DNA of 64,000 bases, from NCBI RefSeq assembly GCF_024979315.1, contig NZ_JANLCK010000012.1, positions 39,003 through 103,002 of the forward strand, written 5' to 3'. Position 1 is the first letter of the stretch; each line of letters begins with the position of its first letter. Positions 25,076 through 32,872 of the stretch are shown here, piece by piece. The stretch comes from Herbiconiux oxytropis (GTDB lineage: Bacteria; Actinomycetota; Actinomycetes; Actinomycetales; Microbacteriaceae). The position numbers were made by a program, and so were the translations under genes. The notes beneath the pieces are model-generated. The model saw only the letters and a program-made list of their open reading frames with translations, was not told the origin of the DNA and did not search any database.

Positions 25076-25743
25076 CCGCGGCGGACGCAGCCGGTGCAGC
25101 CGGTGCGGCCGGGGTGTTCCCCGGAGCCGGTCCCGTGCATCCGGTGACCCTCAGCCCGTCGGCCCTCGCCGAGTCCGCGACGCTCCCCGACCCGTTCGAG
25201 CTCCTCGCCGACTGGCTGCCCGCGAACGACGACCCCGCCCGGCCGCTCATGACGCTCGGCACGGTCTCGCCCGACGGGTTCCCGGATGCGCGCACCGTGC
25301 TGCTCAGCGAGTTCGACGAGCGCGGCCTGCACTTGCACACCGACTCCCGCTCACGCAAGGTCGGCGACCTCGCCGCCACGCCCCGCGCCTCGCTCACGCT
25401 CGTGTGGCCGGGCCGCCAGATCGTGGTGCAGGGCGTGGTGTCGCGCGTGAGGGCCGAGCAGGAGCATGCCGCCTATGCGCGCCGCTCGCGCTACCTCCAG
25501 CTGCTCGCCTGGCTCAACACCGACGAGTTCGCCGCGCTCCCGCTCGAGGAGCGGCTGGCCGCGTGGGCGGCCTACGGCGAGGAGCACCCATCGCTCGCGG
25601 CTCCCGAGACCTGGGTGGGGTTCGTGGTCGAGCCCGTGCGCCTGACCTTCTGGGAGGGCAGGCCCGAGACCGCCGGCATCCGGACCGAGTTCCGGCGCGA
25701 CGGCCTCGAGGCGGCCTGGAGCGTGACGACGCTCGCGGGCTAG
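25072..25743 (+). CDS. Pyridoxamine 5'-phosphate oxidase-like flavoprotein
   Basis: The 223-residue protein has the split-barrel flavin fold of PdxH: MTLGTVSPDGFPDARTVLL, then LHLHTDSRSRKVGDL and TLVWPGRQIVVQGVV, with a C-terminal PdxH-like segment FWEGRPETAG. It may oxidise a pyridoxamine-like amine or act as a flavin reductase for the operon. It is the last gene of the 17957-25743 transcript, overlapping the creatininase gene by 4 nt. The first 25 residues are a weakly conserved Ala/Gly extension. Confidence 0.82.
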   Translation: MTAADAAGAAGAAGVFPGAGPVHPVTLSPSALAESATLPDPFELLADWLPANDDPARPLMTLGTVSPDGFPDARTVLLSEFDERGLHLHTDSRSRKVGDLAATPRASLTLVWPGRQIVVQGVVSRVRAEQEHAAYARRSRYLQLLAWLNTDEFAALPLEERLAAWAAYGEEHPSLAAPETWVGFVVEPVRLTFWEGRPETAGIRTEFRRDGLEAAWSVTTLAG

Positions 25744-25822
25744 CTCCCGGCTAGCTCCGGGCTAGCTCCCGGCGCCAGCTTCCTGTGCTGGCTCCCTGTG
25801 CTGGCTCCCTGTGCTGGCTCCC
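25741..25822. repeat. Two adjacent short tandem repeats at the end of the catabolic operon
   Basis: Three copies of an 11-bp unit TAGCTCC(C/G)GGC (25741-25773) are followed by about four and a half copies of a 13-bp unit close to GCTGGCTCCCTGT. The PNPOx-like gene's TAG stop is the first TAG of the array. It lies between converging genes and has no spacer structure, so it is not a CRISPR. Confidence 0.8.
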
Positions 25823-25825
25823 CCG

Positions 25826-27562
25826 TCAGCTTCCTGGCGTGCCGGCGGCGGCCGCCGCTGCGGCGGCGATCGCGTCGGTCAGCACGGTGAGGAGGCGCGG
25901 CGAGTCCATCGGCGGCAGCACGACCTCCACGAGAACCGCCTTGTCGGTGGCCGACCGGGCGAGCGCAAGCGCCGCCACGAGCTCCTCCTCGGTCGCGGCC
26001 TTCGTGGTCAGCACGCGGTCCCCCGCGCCGAAGGCGGCCGGGATGAGGGTCCAGTCCCAGGGGGCGATGTCCTGGTAGACGGCCTTCGGGCTCTGGATCT
26101 TCCGCTCCACGGTGTAGCCGTCGTTGTTGAGCAGGAACACCACGGGCGTGTAGCCGCGGTGCAGCACGGTCGAGAGCTCCTGCACCGTGAGCTGGGCCGC
26201 GCCGTCTCCCACGAACAGCACCGCCCGGTGCGAGGGCTCCGCCACGCAGGCGCCGAGGGTGGCGGGCACGGTGTAGCCGATCGACGACCAGACGGGCTGG
26301 CCGAGGAGGGCCGAGTCGTCGGGCAGCACGAGGTCGAGCGCGCCGTAGAACGAGGTCCCGGCGTCGGCGATCACGGTCGTGCCGGGCTCGAGCCAGTCCT
26401 GCACGGCCGCCCAGAAGTACTCCTGGCTGAGAACGGCCCCCGGGGTGGGCGCGGCCGCCGAGACCGGATCCGGATGCCCCACAGGGACGACGGGTGCGCG
26501 ACCGGCCCCGTCGGGGCCGGCATCCGCCGTGCGCCCGAGCACCGTGTGCAGCACCCGCAGCGAGTCCTCGAGCCGCACGCCGTAGAACGTGGTGTCGGCG
26601 ATGCGCGCGGAGGTGAGGCCGAGCTCGATCGCGGCGTCCTCGTCGAAGCGTTGGGTGAAGAACCCGGTGAGGAAGTCGCTCATCACGGTGCCGGCGAGCA
26701 CGAGCAGCGGCGCGTCGTCGACCGCGGCGCGCGCCTCGTCGACGCGGGTGAAGGCGCCCATGTAGGTGCCGAGCGAGGCGGGGTGCGACTCGTCGAGCAC
26801 GGCCTTGGACATGTTCTGCGACGCCACGTAGACGCCGTCGTGGTCGGCGATCTCGCGCACGAGCGGCTCGAGCGAGCGGCGGTGCACCTGGGGGCCGACG
26901 AGGAGCGTCACCTGCGGCTGCGCGGCCACGACCTCGGCGAGGGCGGCCTCGAAGCGCTCGAGCTCGCCGCTGTCCGAGCGGGCCGCGACGAGCGGGGTGC
27001 GGAGGTTGGCCGCGTGCACGGGGGCGATCGCGACGTCGGCGGGGATGCCGAGGTAGACGGGCTTCGACTCGCGGAGCGCGGTCATGAGAGCCGCGTCGAT
27101 GTCGCGCGTGGCCGTGGCGGCGCGCACGATCGTGGCCGAGGCCGTGACCTCGCGGTAGGCCCGGTAGAAGTGCTCGTAGTCGCCGTCGATGAGGGTGTGG
27201 TGCAGGTGGAGCCCTGCGGCCTTGGCGGTCGTCGAGGGCATTCCGGTGATCTGCACCACCGGCACGTCCTCCGAGAAGCTGCCGGCCACGCCGTTGATGG
27301 CCGAGAGCTCACCCACCCCGAATGTGGTCACGAGTGCGCCGAGCCCCCTTCGCAGCCGGGCGTAGCCGTCGGCCGCGTAGGCGGCGTTCAGCTCGTTGGT
27401 GGAGCCGACCCAGGTGAAGCCTTCGACCGTCGTCATCTGATCGAGAAGACTGAGGTTGAAGTCGCCGGGCAGTCCGAAGACGTGATCGGCGCCCTGCTGC
27501 ACGAGGCGGGTGGCGAGGTACTGTCCGACGGTGACGGTGGTCACGGGTGTCTGGTCGCTCAT
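25826..27562 (-). CDS. Thiamine-diphosphate-dependent 2-keto acid decarboxylase (indolepyruvate/phenylpyruvate type)
   Basis: The 578-residue enzyme belongs to the pyruvate/indolepyruvate decarboxylase family. It shows GDFNLSLLD, the cofactor-activating Glu57 (TNELNAAYAADGYAR), the decarboxylase-specific His121-His122 pair and the ThDP/Mg motif from VGDGAAQLTVQEL to NNDGYTVE. The His pair separates it from acetolactate synthase and oxidases. Likely substrates are aromatic or branched 2-keto acids, giving aldehydes as in Ehrlich or indole-acetate routes. A Pro/Gly/Ala-rich insertion sits near residues 345-375. Confidence 0.9.
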   Translation of the reverse strand: MSDQTPVTTVTVGQYLATRLVQQGADHVFGLPGDFNLSLLDQMTTVEGFTWVGSTNELNAAYAADGYARLRRGLGALVTTFGVGELSAINGVAGSFSEDVPVVQITGMPSTTAKAAGLHLHHTLIDGDYEHFYRAYREVTASATIVRAATATRDIDAALMTALRESKPVYLGIPADVAIAPVHAANLRTPLVAARSDSGELERFEAALAEVVAAQPQVTLLVGPQVHRRSLEPLVREIADHDGVYVASQNMSKAVLDESHPASLGTYMGAFTRVDEARAAVDDAPLLVLAGTVMSDFLTGFFTQRFDEDAAIELGLTSARIADTTFYGVRLEDSLRVLHTVLGRTADAGPDGAGRAPVVPVGHPDPVSAAAPTPGAVLSQEYFWAAVQDWLEPGTTVIADAGTSFYGALDLVLPDDSALLGQPVWSSIGYTVPATLGACVAEPSHRAVLFVGDGAAQLTVQELSTVLHRGYTPVVFLLNNDGYTVERKIQSPKAVYQDIAPWDWTLIPAAFGAGDRVLTTKAATEEELVAALALARSATDKAVLVEVVLPPMDSPRLLTVLTDAIAAAAAAAAGTPGS

Positions 27563-27583
27563 GCAGACAGCATCGCATAGCGG

Positions 27584-27691
27584 CTACCGCGATCCGGTGC
27601 GCTCCAGCACCGCGGCCTGCCACCCGCGCTCGGCCGTGGTCCGCCGCTTTGGGATCGTGTGCCATCCGGTGAGGTTCTGGAGCATTCCCAT
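27584..27691 (-). pseudogene. Possible TatA N-terminal remnant (35-codon reading frame)
   Basis: The 35-residue frame begins MGMLQNLTGWH, which looks like the N terminus of actinobacterial TatA (typically a few residues, then NLTGWH and a membrane helix). The hydrophobic helix is missing: after Trp-His the frame continues TIPKRRTTAERGWQ and stops. It lies 40 bp downstream of a dioxygenase that itself carries a twin-arginine signal. Reading: a truncated tatA copy, or a novel micro-protein. No strong ribosome site is visible. Confidence 0.45.
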
Positions 27692-27731
27692 GGTGATGCC
27701 TGCTTTCTGGAGGTGTCGGAGAGGGATAGGG

Positions 27732-28760
27732 CTACTGACCGGGGGCGCCGTCGGGCGGCGTGCCGCCCTGCCCGCCGGTGGGTGGGGTGCCACCCTGGCC
27801 GCCGGAGGGCGGGGTGCCACCGCCACCGGCACCGCCGCCGCCGGAGGGAGCGGCGCCGGCAGTGGGGGTGGTCGTGGTGTCGACCCGCACCGTGAGCGCC
27901 GCCCGGTAGCCCGAGGTCGCGTCGCCGGTCACCGTGGCGAGCTGGAGGGCGCCGCCGTCGTCGCCGAAGACGTTGTCGGAGTCGAGGCTCACCTGGGCGA
28001 GGTTCCCTGTCGAGCCCTCGTAGCCCGAGAGGGCGTAGACGGTCTCGCTCACGTCCTGCGGCAGTGCCACCTGGGAGGTTGCGATGGCGTTCGCCGAGTC
28101 GCCGATGTCGTCGAGGGTCGGGTAGACCTCGAAGTGGATGTGCGGCCAGCGGCCGGTGTAGCAGGCGGGGAAGATCGAGGTGTACGACACGGTGCCGCTC
28201 GAGTCGGCCACCTGCACCCCGCGCAGGTAGGTCTCGTTCTCGATGCCGTCGGAGTACATCGAATAGCCGCCCGCGGCGTCGCAGTGCCAGACGTAGACCG
28301 CCACGTCGGCGAAGGGCACGTCGCCGTTCGCCGAGTCGAGCACCGTCAGCGCGAGCGCCATCGGCACCCCCTCGGCGGTCGTTCCGCCGCCGATGCTCGA
28401 GCGGATGTCGCTCCGCACGATGCCGGAGTCGGCCAGGGCGTCGGGCCCGTTCGATCCGTCGCCCGGGTAGGGGCCAGCGGTCTCGTCGGGGATCTCGCCG
28501 GTGGCGCTCGTGGAAGTGCCGGTCGCGGCATCCGTGGCCGTTCCCGACGGTGCCGCGCCACCGGTGTCGGTCGTGCACGCGGCGAGCGCCACGACGCCCA
28601 CCCCCAGCCCGAAGACGCTCAGCACCGTGCGGCGGCTCACGAGGGTCCGGATGTCGAAGGCGGCACCCTGGTCGACCACCTCCTCGTCGGCGCGGTCGAG
28701 GAGCCGGCCCTCGTAGGCCGGGCCTCGGGGGGTGGATTCTGGTTCGGGGATCCTGCTCAT
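27732..28760 (-). CDS. Exported intradiol ring-cleavage dioxygenase-like lipoprotein
   Basis: The 342-residue protein has an N-terminal twin-arginine motif SRRTVLSVFG (residues 42-51) leading into a hydrophobic stretch and a lipobox LAAC with Cys62, so it is probably folded with its metal and exported by Tat. The core shows VYVWHCDAAGGYSMYSDG and CYTGRWPHIHFEV, the Tyr and His ligands of non-haem iron intradiol dioxygenases. The C terminus is a Gly/Pro-rich repeat (GGQGGTPP). The substrate may be a catechol-like compound outside the membrane. Ser/Thr/Gly linkers flank the catalytic core. Confidence 0.87.
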   Translation of the reverse strand: MSRIPEPESTPRGPAYEGRLLDRADEEVVDQGAAFDIRTLVSRRTVLSVFGLGVGVVALAACTTDTGGAAPSGTATDAATGTSTSATGEIPDETAGPYPGDGSNGPDALADSGIVRSDIRSSIGGGTTAEGVPMALALTVLDSANGDVPFADVAVYVWHCDAAGGYSMYSDGIENETYLRGVQVADSSGTVSYTSIFPACYTGRWPHIHFEVYPTLDDIGDSANAIATSQVALPQDVSETVYALSGYEGSTGNLAQVSLDSDNVFGDDGGALQLATVTGDATSGYRAALTVRVDTTTTPTAGAAPSGGGGAGGGGTPPSGGQGGTPPTGGQGGTPPDGAPGQ

Positions 28761-28844
28761 GTCGCCTCGCTCGGGTCGTCTGACTGATTCGTGCCATCCT
28801 GTGCGGGACGTCAGGCAGCCTCCGATGGGCGGGCTATGAGCCGA

Positions 28845-29906
28845 CTAAGAGTCTGGAAGGCTCGCCGCCCCGCCCGCGTTCAGGCCCAGCCGGTCGGCCA
28901 CCACCCCCATCGCCTCGGCGAACGCCACCTCTGCGCCGTCGGCGGCGCCGCCCGAGAGATTCACCCCGGCCACGCCCTCGACCTGCAGCAGCTCCTCGCA
29001 CAGCCGGGTCGTGGCATCCAGACCCGCCCGATGGGGATCGGCGGCGTCGAGGATGCCCTCGAGGAAGCCCTCGGGCAGCACGAGCGTGGTGAACGAGCGC
29101 AGAAGGGCAGCACTCCCCCGGTCGAGCACCACGGGCACGCACGCCACGAAGACAGGAGCCGCCCCCGCCTCGTGGCTCTCGCCGATGAAGCGGCGCACGG
29201 GCTCGGCGCCGCCGGCGTGGTTGACGAAGCACACCTCGGCACCCGCCCGCACCTTCTCGGCGAGTCGCGCCGCCCGGCGATCCGTCGGCGGCGTGCACGG
29301 CGACTCCCCCACCGACACGAGGTGGCCCGCCCGGCGCGCGAGGGCGGCGAGCTCGGTCGAGTCGAGGTCGAACACCGGCTGGGCGTCAGGCCGCCCACCG
29401 GTCAGCGTGTGGTCGCCCGTCACGCAGTGCACAGCGGATGCGCCGGCGCCGGTCAGCCCCGCGAGCTCGCCCTCGAGGGCCACGCGATTGCGGTCGCGGC
29501 AGTTCAGGCCCGTCCACACCGCGAGCCCGGCCTCACGGATGAGGTGGGCGCGGTAGGCGGGCGGGAACTGCACGCGGCTCCGGCCGGAATCCCCCGCGAG
29601 GGCGGCGTCGACCCGGCCTGCGAGCGCCCCCGCGCAGTCGGCCAGGGAGCGCGCGTCGAGCGCCCGGGCCGGGAAGTCGGCCACCACGATCTGCCGAGTG
29701 GCGATGAGCGCCCGCATCGCGACGGCGGGTGAGGTGGGCTCGGTGGCCGGCAGGGCCGCCTCTGCACCCGGCCAGCGCACGGTGGGTGTCTCGAGGAAGA
29801 CGCAGGCGAACTCCTCCACCTCGCACGTGCCGCCCTGCTCGACCCCTCCGCAGGGCCCGAAGTGCATCTGCTTTGGACACGATGCGGGGGCGTCCGGCGC
29901 GCTCAT
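28845..29906 (-). CDS. Methylenetetrahydrofolate reductase-like protein with N-terminal Cys-rich MTHFR_C-type domain
   Basis: The 353-residue protein begins with four conserved cysteines (Cys10, 19, 28, 35; FGPCGGV and GTCEV), the pattern of the zinc-binding domain usually found after MetF in acetogens and C1-metabolising bacteria. A MetF-like barrel follows (VTGDHTLTGG; FVNHAGGAEPVRRF; GVNLSGGA). A one-carbon folate role, perhaps linked to demethylation or formyl-group disposal from purine catabolism, is inference. The start is supported by TAGCAT 6 nt upstream. Divergent from allantoinase. Confidence 0.72.
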   Translation of the reverse strand: MSAPDAPASCPKQMHFGPCGGVEQGGTCEVEEFACVFLETPTVRWPGAEAALPATEPTSPAVAMRALIATRQIVVADFPARALDARSLADCAGALAGRVDAALAGDSGRSRVQFPPAYRAHLIREAGLAVWTGLNCRDRNRVALEGELAGLTGAGASAVHCVTGDHTLTGGRPDAQPVFDLDSTELAALARRAGHLVSVGESPCTPPTDRRAARLAEKVRAGAEVCFVNHAGGAEPVRRFIGESHEAGAAPVFVACVPVVLDRGSAALLRSFTTLVLPEGFLEGILDAADPHRAGLDATTRLCEELLQVEGVAGVNLSGGAADGAEVAFAEAMGVVADRLGLNAGGAASLPDS

Positions 29907-29912
29907 GCGCCC

Positions 29913-29918
29913 ATGCTA
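29913..29918 (-). promoter_or_regulatory. -10 element of a leaderless promoter for the MTHFR-like gene
   Basis: TAGCAT on the minus strand lies 6 nt before the ATG at 29906, inside the 74-bp divergent gap with allB. Confidence 0.55.
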
Positions 29919-29968
29919 GCCACGCCGTGTGTCGGCTCTGTTTCCGGCCCGGGTCGACCCGGTTCGCC

Positions 29969-29974
29969 TAGGCT
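29969..29974 (+). promoter_or_regulatory. -10 element of a leaderless promoter for allB
   Basis: TAGGCT lies 6 nt before the allB ATG. The same hexamer and spacing occur upstream of moaA. Confidence 0.55.
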
Positions 29975-29980
29975 TCCAGC

Positions 29981-31402
29981 ATGTCGACCACCTACGATCT
30001 CGCCATCCGTGCCGACGCCGTGCTCATCGACGGCGCCTGGCGACCGGCCGTCGTCGCGGTGCGCGACGGCGTCATCGCGGCCCTCGCCGAGCACGACGAG
30101 GAGGTGCCCGCGCACGCCGTCGTCACCCTGCCCGAGGGCCAGGTGCTCGTGCCCGGCGTCGTCGACACGCACGTGCACGTCAACGAGCCCGGCCGCACCG
30201 AGTGGGAGGGCTTCACGACCGCCACGCGGGCCGCCGCGGCCGGCGGGGTCACGACGATCGTCGACATGCCGCTCAACAGCATCCCGCCCACCACGACCCT
30301 CGAGGGCCTCGAGGCCAAGCGCGCGGCCGCCGGCCCCCAGGCGAGCGTCGACGTGGGTTTCTGGGGCGGCGCCGTGCCTTCGAACCTCGGCGCACTCGAA
30401 CCGCTCTGGAACGCGGGCGTCTTCGGCTTCAAGGCGTTCCTCTCGCCCTCGGGTGTCGACGAGTTCCCCCACCTCTCGGGCGCCGAGCTGCGGGCAGCGC
30501 TCGAGGAGATCGCCGGCTTCGGCGGCCTCCTCCTCGTGCACGCCGAGGATCCGGACGTGCTCGACCGCTCCGCACCCGCCGCCGACATCGACACGGCCGA
30601 CCACGCCGACGCCCGCGACTACCTCGCCTTCGTGTCCACCCGCCCCGACCTCGCCGAAGAGGATGCCATCGCGCACGTCATCGCGGGCGTGCGCGCCACG
30701 GGTGCCCGCGCCCACATCCTGCACCTCTCGAGCGCCCGCGCGCTCGACCAGATCCGCGCCGCGAAGGCCGAGGGGCTGCCGCTGACCGTGGAGACGTGCC
30801 CGCACTACCTCTCGTTCTCCGCCGAGCACATCCCGGCGGGCGCCACGCAGTTCAAATGCTGCCCGCCCATCCGCGACGAGGGCAACCGCGACCTGCTCTG
30901 GGAGGCCCTCGTCGACGGCACGATCGACCTCATCGCCTCCGACCACTCGCCCTCCACCGCCGAGCTCAAGTTCGCGGGCGACGGCTCGTTCCAGGAGGCC
31001 TGGGGCGGCATCTCGGGGCTCCAGGTGAGCTTCCCGGCGGTCTGGACCGCGGCGCACGAGCGCGGCATCGGCCTCGAGCGCGTGCTCGGCTGGATGAGCG
31101 AGGCCACCGCACGTCTCGTGGGGCTCGACGACCGCGGCGGCATCGCCGTGGGCCGGGTCGCGGATCTCGTGGCGTTCGCCCCCGACGAGTCCTTCGTGGT
31201 GCAGGCGGATGCGCTCGAGCACCGCAACACGGTGAGCGCCTACGACCAGCGCACGCTCCACGGGGTCGTGCACACCACCTGGCTCGCGGGCGAGGTCGTG
31301 CACCAGCTCGGTGCGGGTGCACGTGCTGGCTCCGGTGCTGGCACGGCTGCAGCCCCCGCTGGTCGTCTGCTCGAGCGGCTCGGGAGCGGTTCCAGCGTCT
31401 GA
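29981..31402 (+). CDS. allB: Allantoinase
   Basis: The 473-residue binuclear amidohydrolase opens allantoin to allantoate. It has VDTHVHVNEPGRTEWEGF (His64 and His66), the likely carboxylated Lys151 (FGFKAFLSPSGVDEFPH), LLVHAED, HILHLSS and IASDHSP for the remaining metal sites. The NEPGRTEWEGF string distinguishes allantoinase from dihydropyrimidinase. The C terminus has a low-complexity Gly/Ala extension after the core. It sits 121 bp upstream of uricase in the same orientation, though an AT-rich gap suggests that uricase has its own promoter. Confidence 0.96.
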   Translation: MSTTYDLAIRADAVLIDGAWRPAVVAVRDGVIAALAEHDEEVPAHAVVTLPEGQVLVPGVVDTHVHVNEPGRTEWEGFTTATRAAAAGGVTTIVDMPLNSIPPTTTLEGLEAKRAAAGPQASVDVGFWGGAVPSNLGALEPLWNAGVFGFKAFLSPSGVDEFPHLSGAELRAALEEIAGFGGLLLVHAEDPDVLDRSAPAADIDTADHADARDYLAFVSTRPDLAEEDAIAHVIAGVRATGARAHILHLSSARALDQIRAAKAEGLPLTVETCPHYLSFSAEHIPAGATQFKCCPPIRDEGNRDLLWEALVDGTIDLIASDHSPSTAELKFAGDGSFQEAWGGISGLQVSFPAVWTAAHERGIGLERVLGWMSEATARLVGLDDRGGIAVGRVADLVAFAPDESFVVQADALEHRNTVSAYDQRTLHGVVHTTWLAGEVVHQLGAGARAGSGAGTAAAPAGRLLERLGSGSSV

Positions 31403-31409
31403 GCCCCCA

Positions 31410-31428
31410 CGTAAATTGGGCGTAAATT
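31410..31428 (+). promoter_or_regulatory. Direct repeat CGTAAATT-GGG-CGTAAATT upstream of uricase
   Basis: Two 8-bp copies stand 11 bp apart (one helical turn) in an AT-rich island 96 bp before the uricase ATG. This would suit a dimeric regulator or an upstream promoter element. The exact role is not known. Confidence 0.45.
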
Positions 31429-31523
31429 CCGGGGCCGGCACGTCGCATCCGCCGCTCGTCACACCCTGACGCCGCCAGACTGGGATCGCGCGCCCGACCG
31501 AGGCGCGCAGTGAGCAGGGAACC

Positions 31524-32462
31524 ATGGCGATCGTCCTCGGACCGCACCAGTACGGCAAGGCGGAGAACCGCGTCGTGCGCATCTACCGCGACAGCCCGCG
31601 GCACGAGATCCACGACGTCAACGTCTCGACAGCCCTCCGCGGCGCGTTCGACCCGGCTCACCTCGTGGGCGACCAGAGCGCCGTGCTGCCCACCGACACC
31701 CAGAAGCAGACGGCCTACGCCTACGCCAAGGAGAAGGGCCTCACCTCCATCGAGCCCTACGGCCTCGAGCTCGCGCGGCACTTCGTCGACGACGTCGAGC
31801 CCGTCACGGGCGCCAGGATCGAGATCGAGGAGTACGCCTGGGAGCGCGTGGTCGTCGACGGCACCGAGCACGACTTCACCTTCGTGCGGCGCGGCCAGGA
31901 GGTGCGCACCGCGGCGGTGACCGTGGAGGGGAAGGGCGACGCGCAGCGCACCTGGGTGGTGGGCGGGTTCAAGGATCTCGTGCTGCTGAAGACGACGGGC
32001 TCCGAGTTCCACGACTTCCTCACCGACGAGTACACGCTGCTCGAGCCCACGAGCGACCGCATCATGGCGACGTCGCTCGAGGCCAAGTGGCGGTTCGACT
32101 CCGCCGCCCTCGAATCGGCCGCCCTCGAATCATCCGCCGGGTTCGACTGGGAGGGCGTCTACGCGGGGGTGAAGCAGACCATGGTCGAGGTGTTCGCCAC
32201 GCTGCACTCGCTCGCGCTGCAGCAGACGCTCTATGAGATGGGGAAGGCCGTGCTGGAGCGGTTCCCGATGATCGTGGAGCTGCGGATGTCGGCGCCCAAC
32301 AAGCACCACTTCCTCTACGATCTGGCGCCGTTCGGGCTGAAGAACCGCAACGAGGTCTTCAATGCCGATGATCGGCCCTATGGGCTCATTCAGGCTTCGG
32401 TGCTGCGGGACGACGCTCCTGCTGCGGGGGCTGCTTGGGATGTCGCTGGCGGGTTCGCGTAG
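31524..32462 (+). CDS. Urate oxidase (uricase)
   Basis: The 312-residue enzyme oxidises urate to 5-hydroxyisourate without a cofactor. The N-terminal LGPHQYGKAENRVVRI contains the catalytic Lys12, VLPTDTQK holds the partner Thr/Asp and NKHHFLYDL carries the His of the proton relay. It ends without a peroxisomal-type signal, as expected for a bacterium. An in-frame 15-bp duplication gives ALESAALES near residue 195. AGGGA lies before the ATG. HIU hydrolase and OHCU decarboxylase converge on it. Confidence 0.97.
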   Translation: MAIVLGPHQYGKAENRVVRIYRDSPRHEIHDVNVSTALRGAFDPAHLVGDQSAVLPTDTQKQTAYAYAKEKGLTSIEPYGLELARHFVDDVEPVTGARIEIEEYAWERVVVDGTEHDFTFVRRGQEVRTAAVTVEGKGDAQRTWVVGGFKDLVLLKTTGSEFHDFLTDEYTLLEPTSDRIMATSLEAKWRFDSAALESAALESSAGFDWEGVYAGVKQTMVEVFATLHSLALQQTLYEMGKAVLERFPMIVELRMSAPNKHHFLYDLAPFGLKNRNEVFNADDRPYGLIQASVLRDDAPAAGAAWDVAGGFA

Positions 32463-32524
32463 TCGTATTCCGTTGCTCGGGGTGGGCGCTCCGGGTTCGT
32501 ATTGTTGGGGCGGGTGGGCGCCGG

Positions 32525-32872
32525 TCAGCTGCCCCGGTAGGTGGAGTAGGCGAAGGGGCTGAGGAGGAGGGGAACGTGGTAGTGGGCCGCGGGGTCTGAG
32601 AGTTCGAAGACGATGTGCACCTCGGGGTAGAAGGCCTTGATCTCCTGCTCGTGAAAGTAGGTGGCGGTGTCGAAGGTCACGCGGTAGCGGCCTGCGGGGA
32701 GCGCCTCGGGGCCGAAGTGCTCGACCCGGCCGTCGGCGTCGGTCTCGGCCGAGGCGAGCATGACCCAGTTGCCGAGGTCGTCGTGCTCGAGGATGACGGG
32801 GACACCGGCGGCGGGGTGGCCGATCGTGGCGTCGAGCACGTGGGTGGTGACGTGGCTGCGGGCGGCGGTCAT
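32525..32872 (-). CDS. 5-hydroxyisourate hydrolase (transthyretin-like)
   Basis: The 115-residue protein hydrolyses 5-hydroxyisourate to OHCU. It has the hallmark start THVLDATIGHPAAGVPV, the active-site His and Arg in this and later segments (HYHVPLLLSPFAYSTY), and the C-terminal tetrapeptide YRGS that defines HIU hydrolases and separates them from transthyretin. Its ATG overlaps the OHCU decarboxylase stop by 4 nt. Confidence 0.97.
   Translation of the reverse strand: MTAARSHVTTHVLDATIGHPAAGVPVILEHDDLGNWVMLASAETDADGRVEHFGPEALPAGRYRVTFDTATYFHEQEIKAFYPEVHIVFELSDPAAHYHVPLLLSPFAYSTYRGS

Noticed and set aside
25741..25822. Possible CRISPR array
   Set aside because: The repeats are 11-13 bp and directly abutting with no unique spacers, and no cas genes are present. 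The same applies to 47658-47713.
25811..27580. Long plus-strand frame opposite the keto-acid decarboxylase
   Set aside because: The minus-strand protein has complete ThDP motifs; the opposite frame has none and reads as low-complexity Arg/Gly/His.
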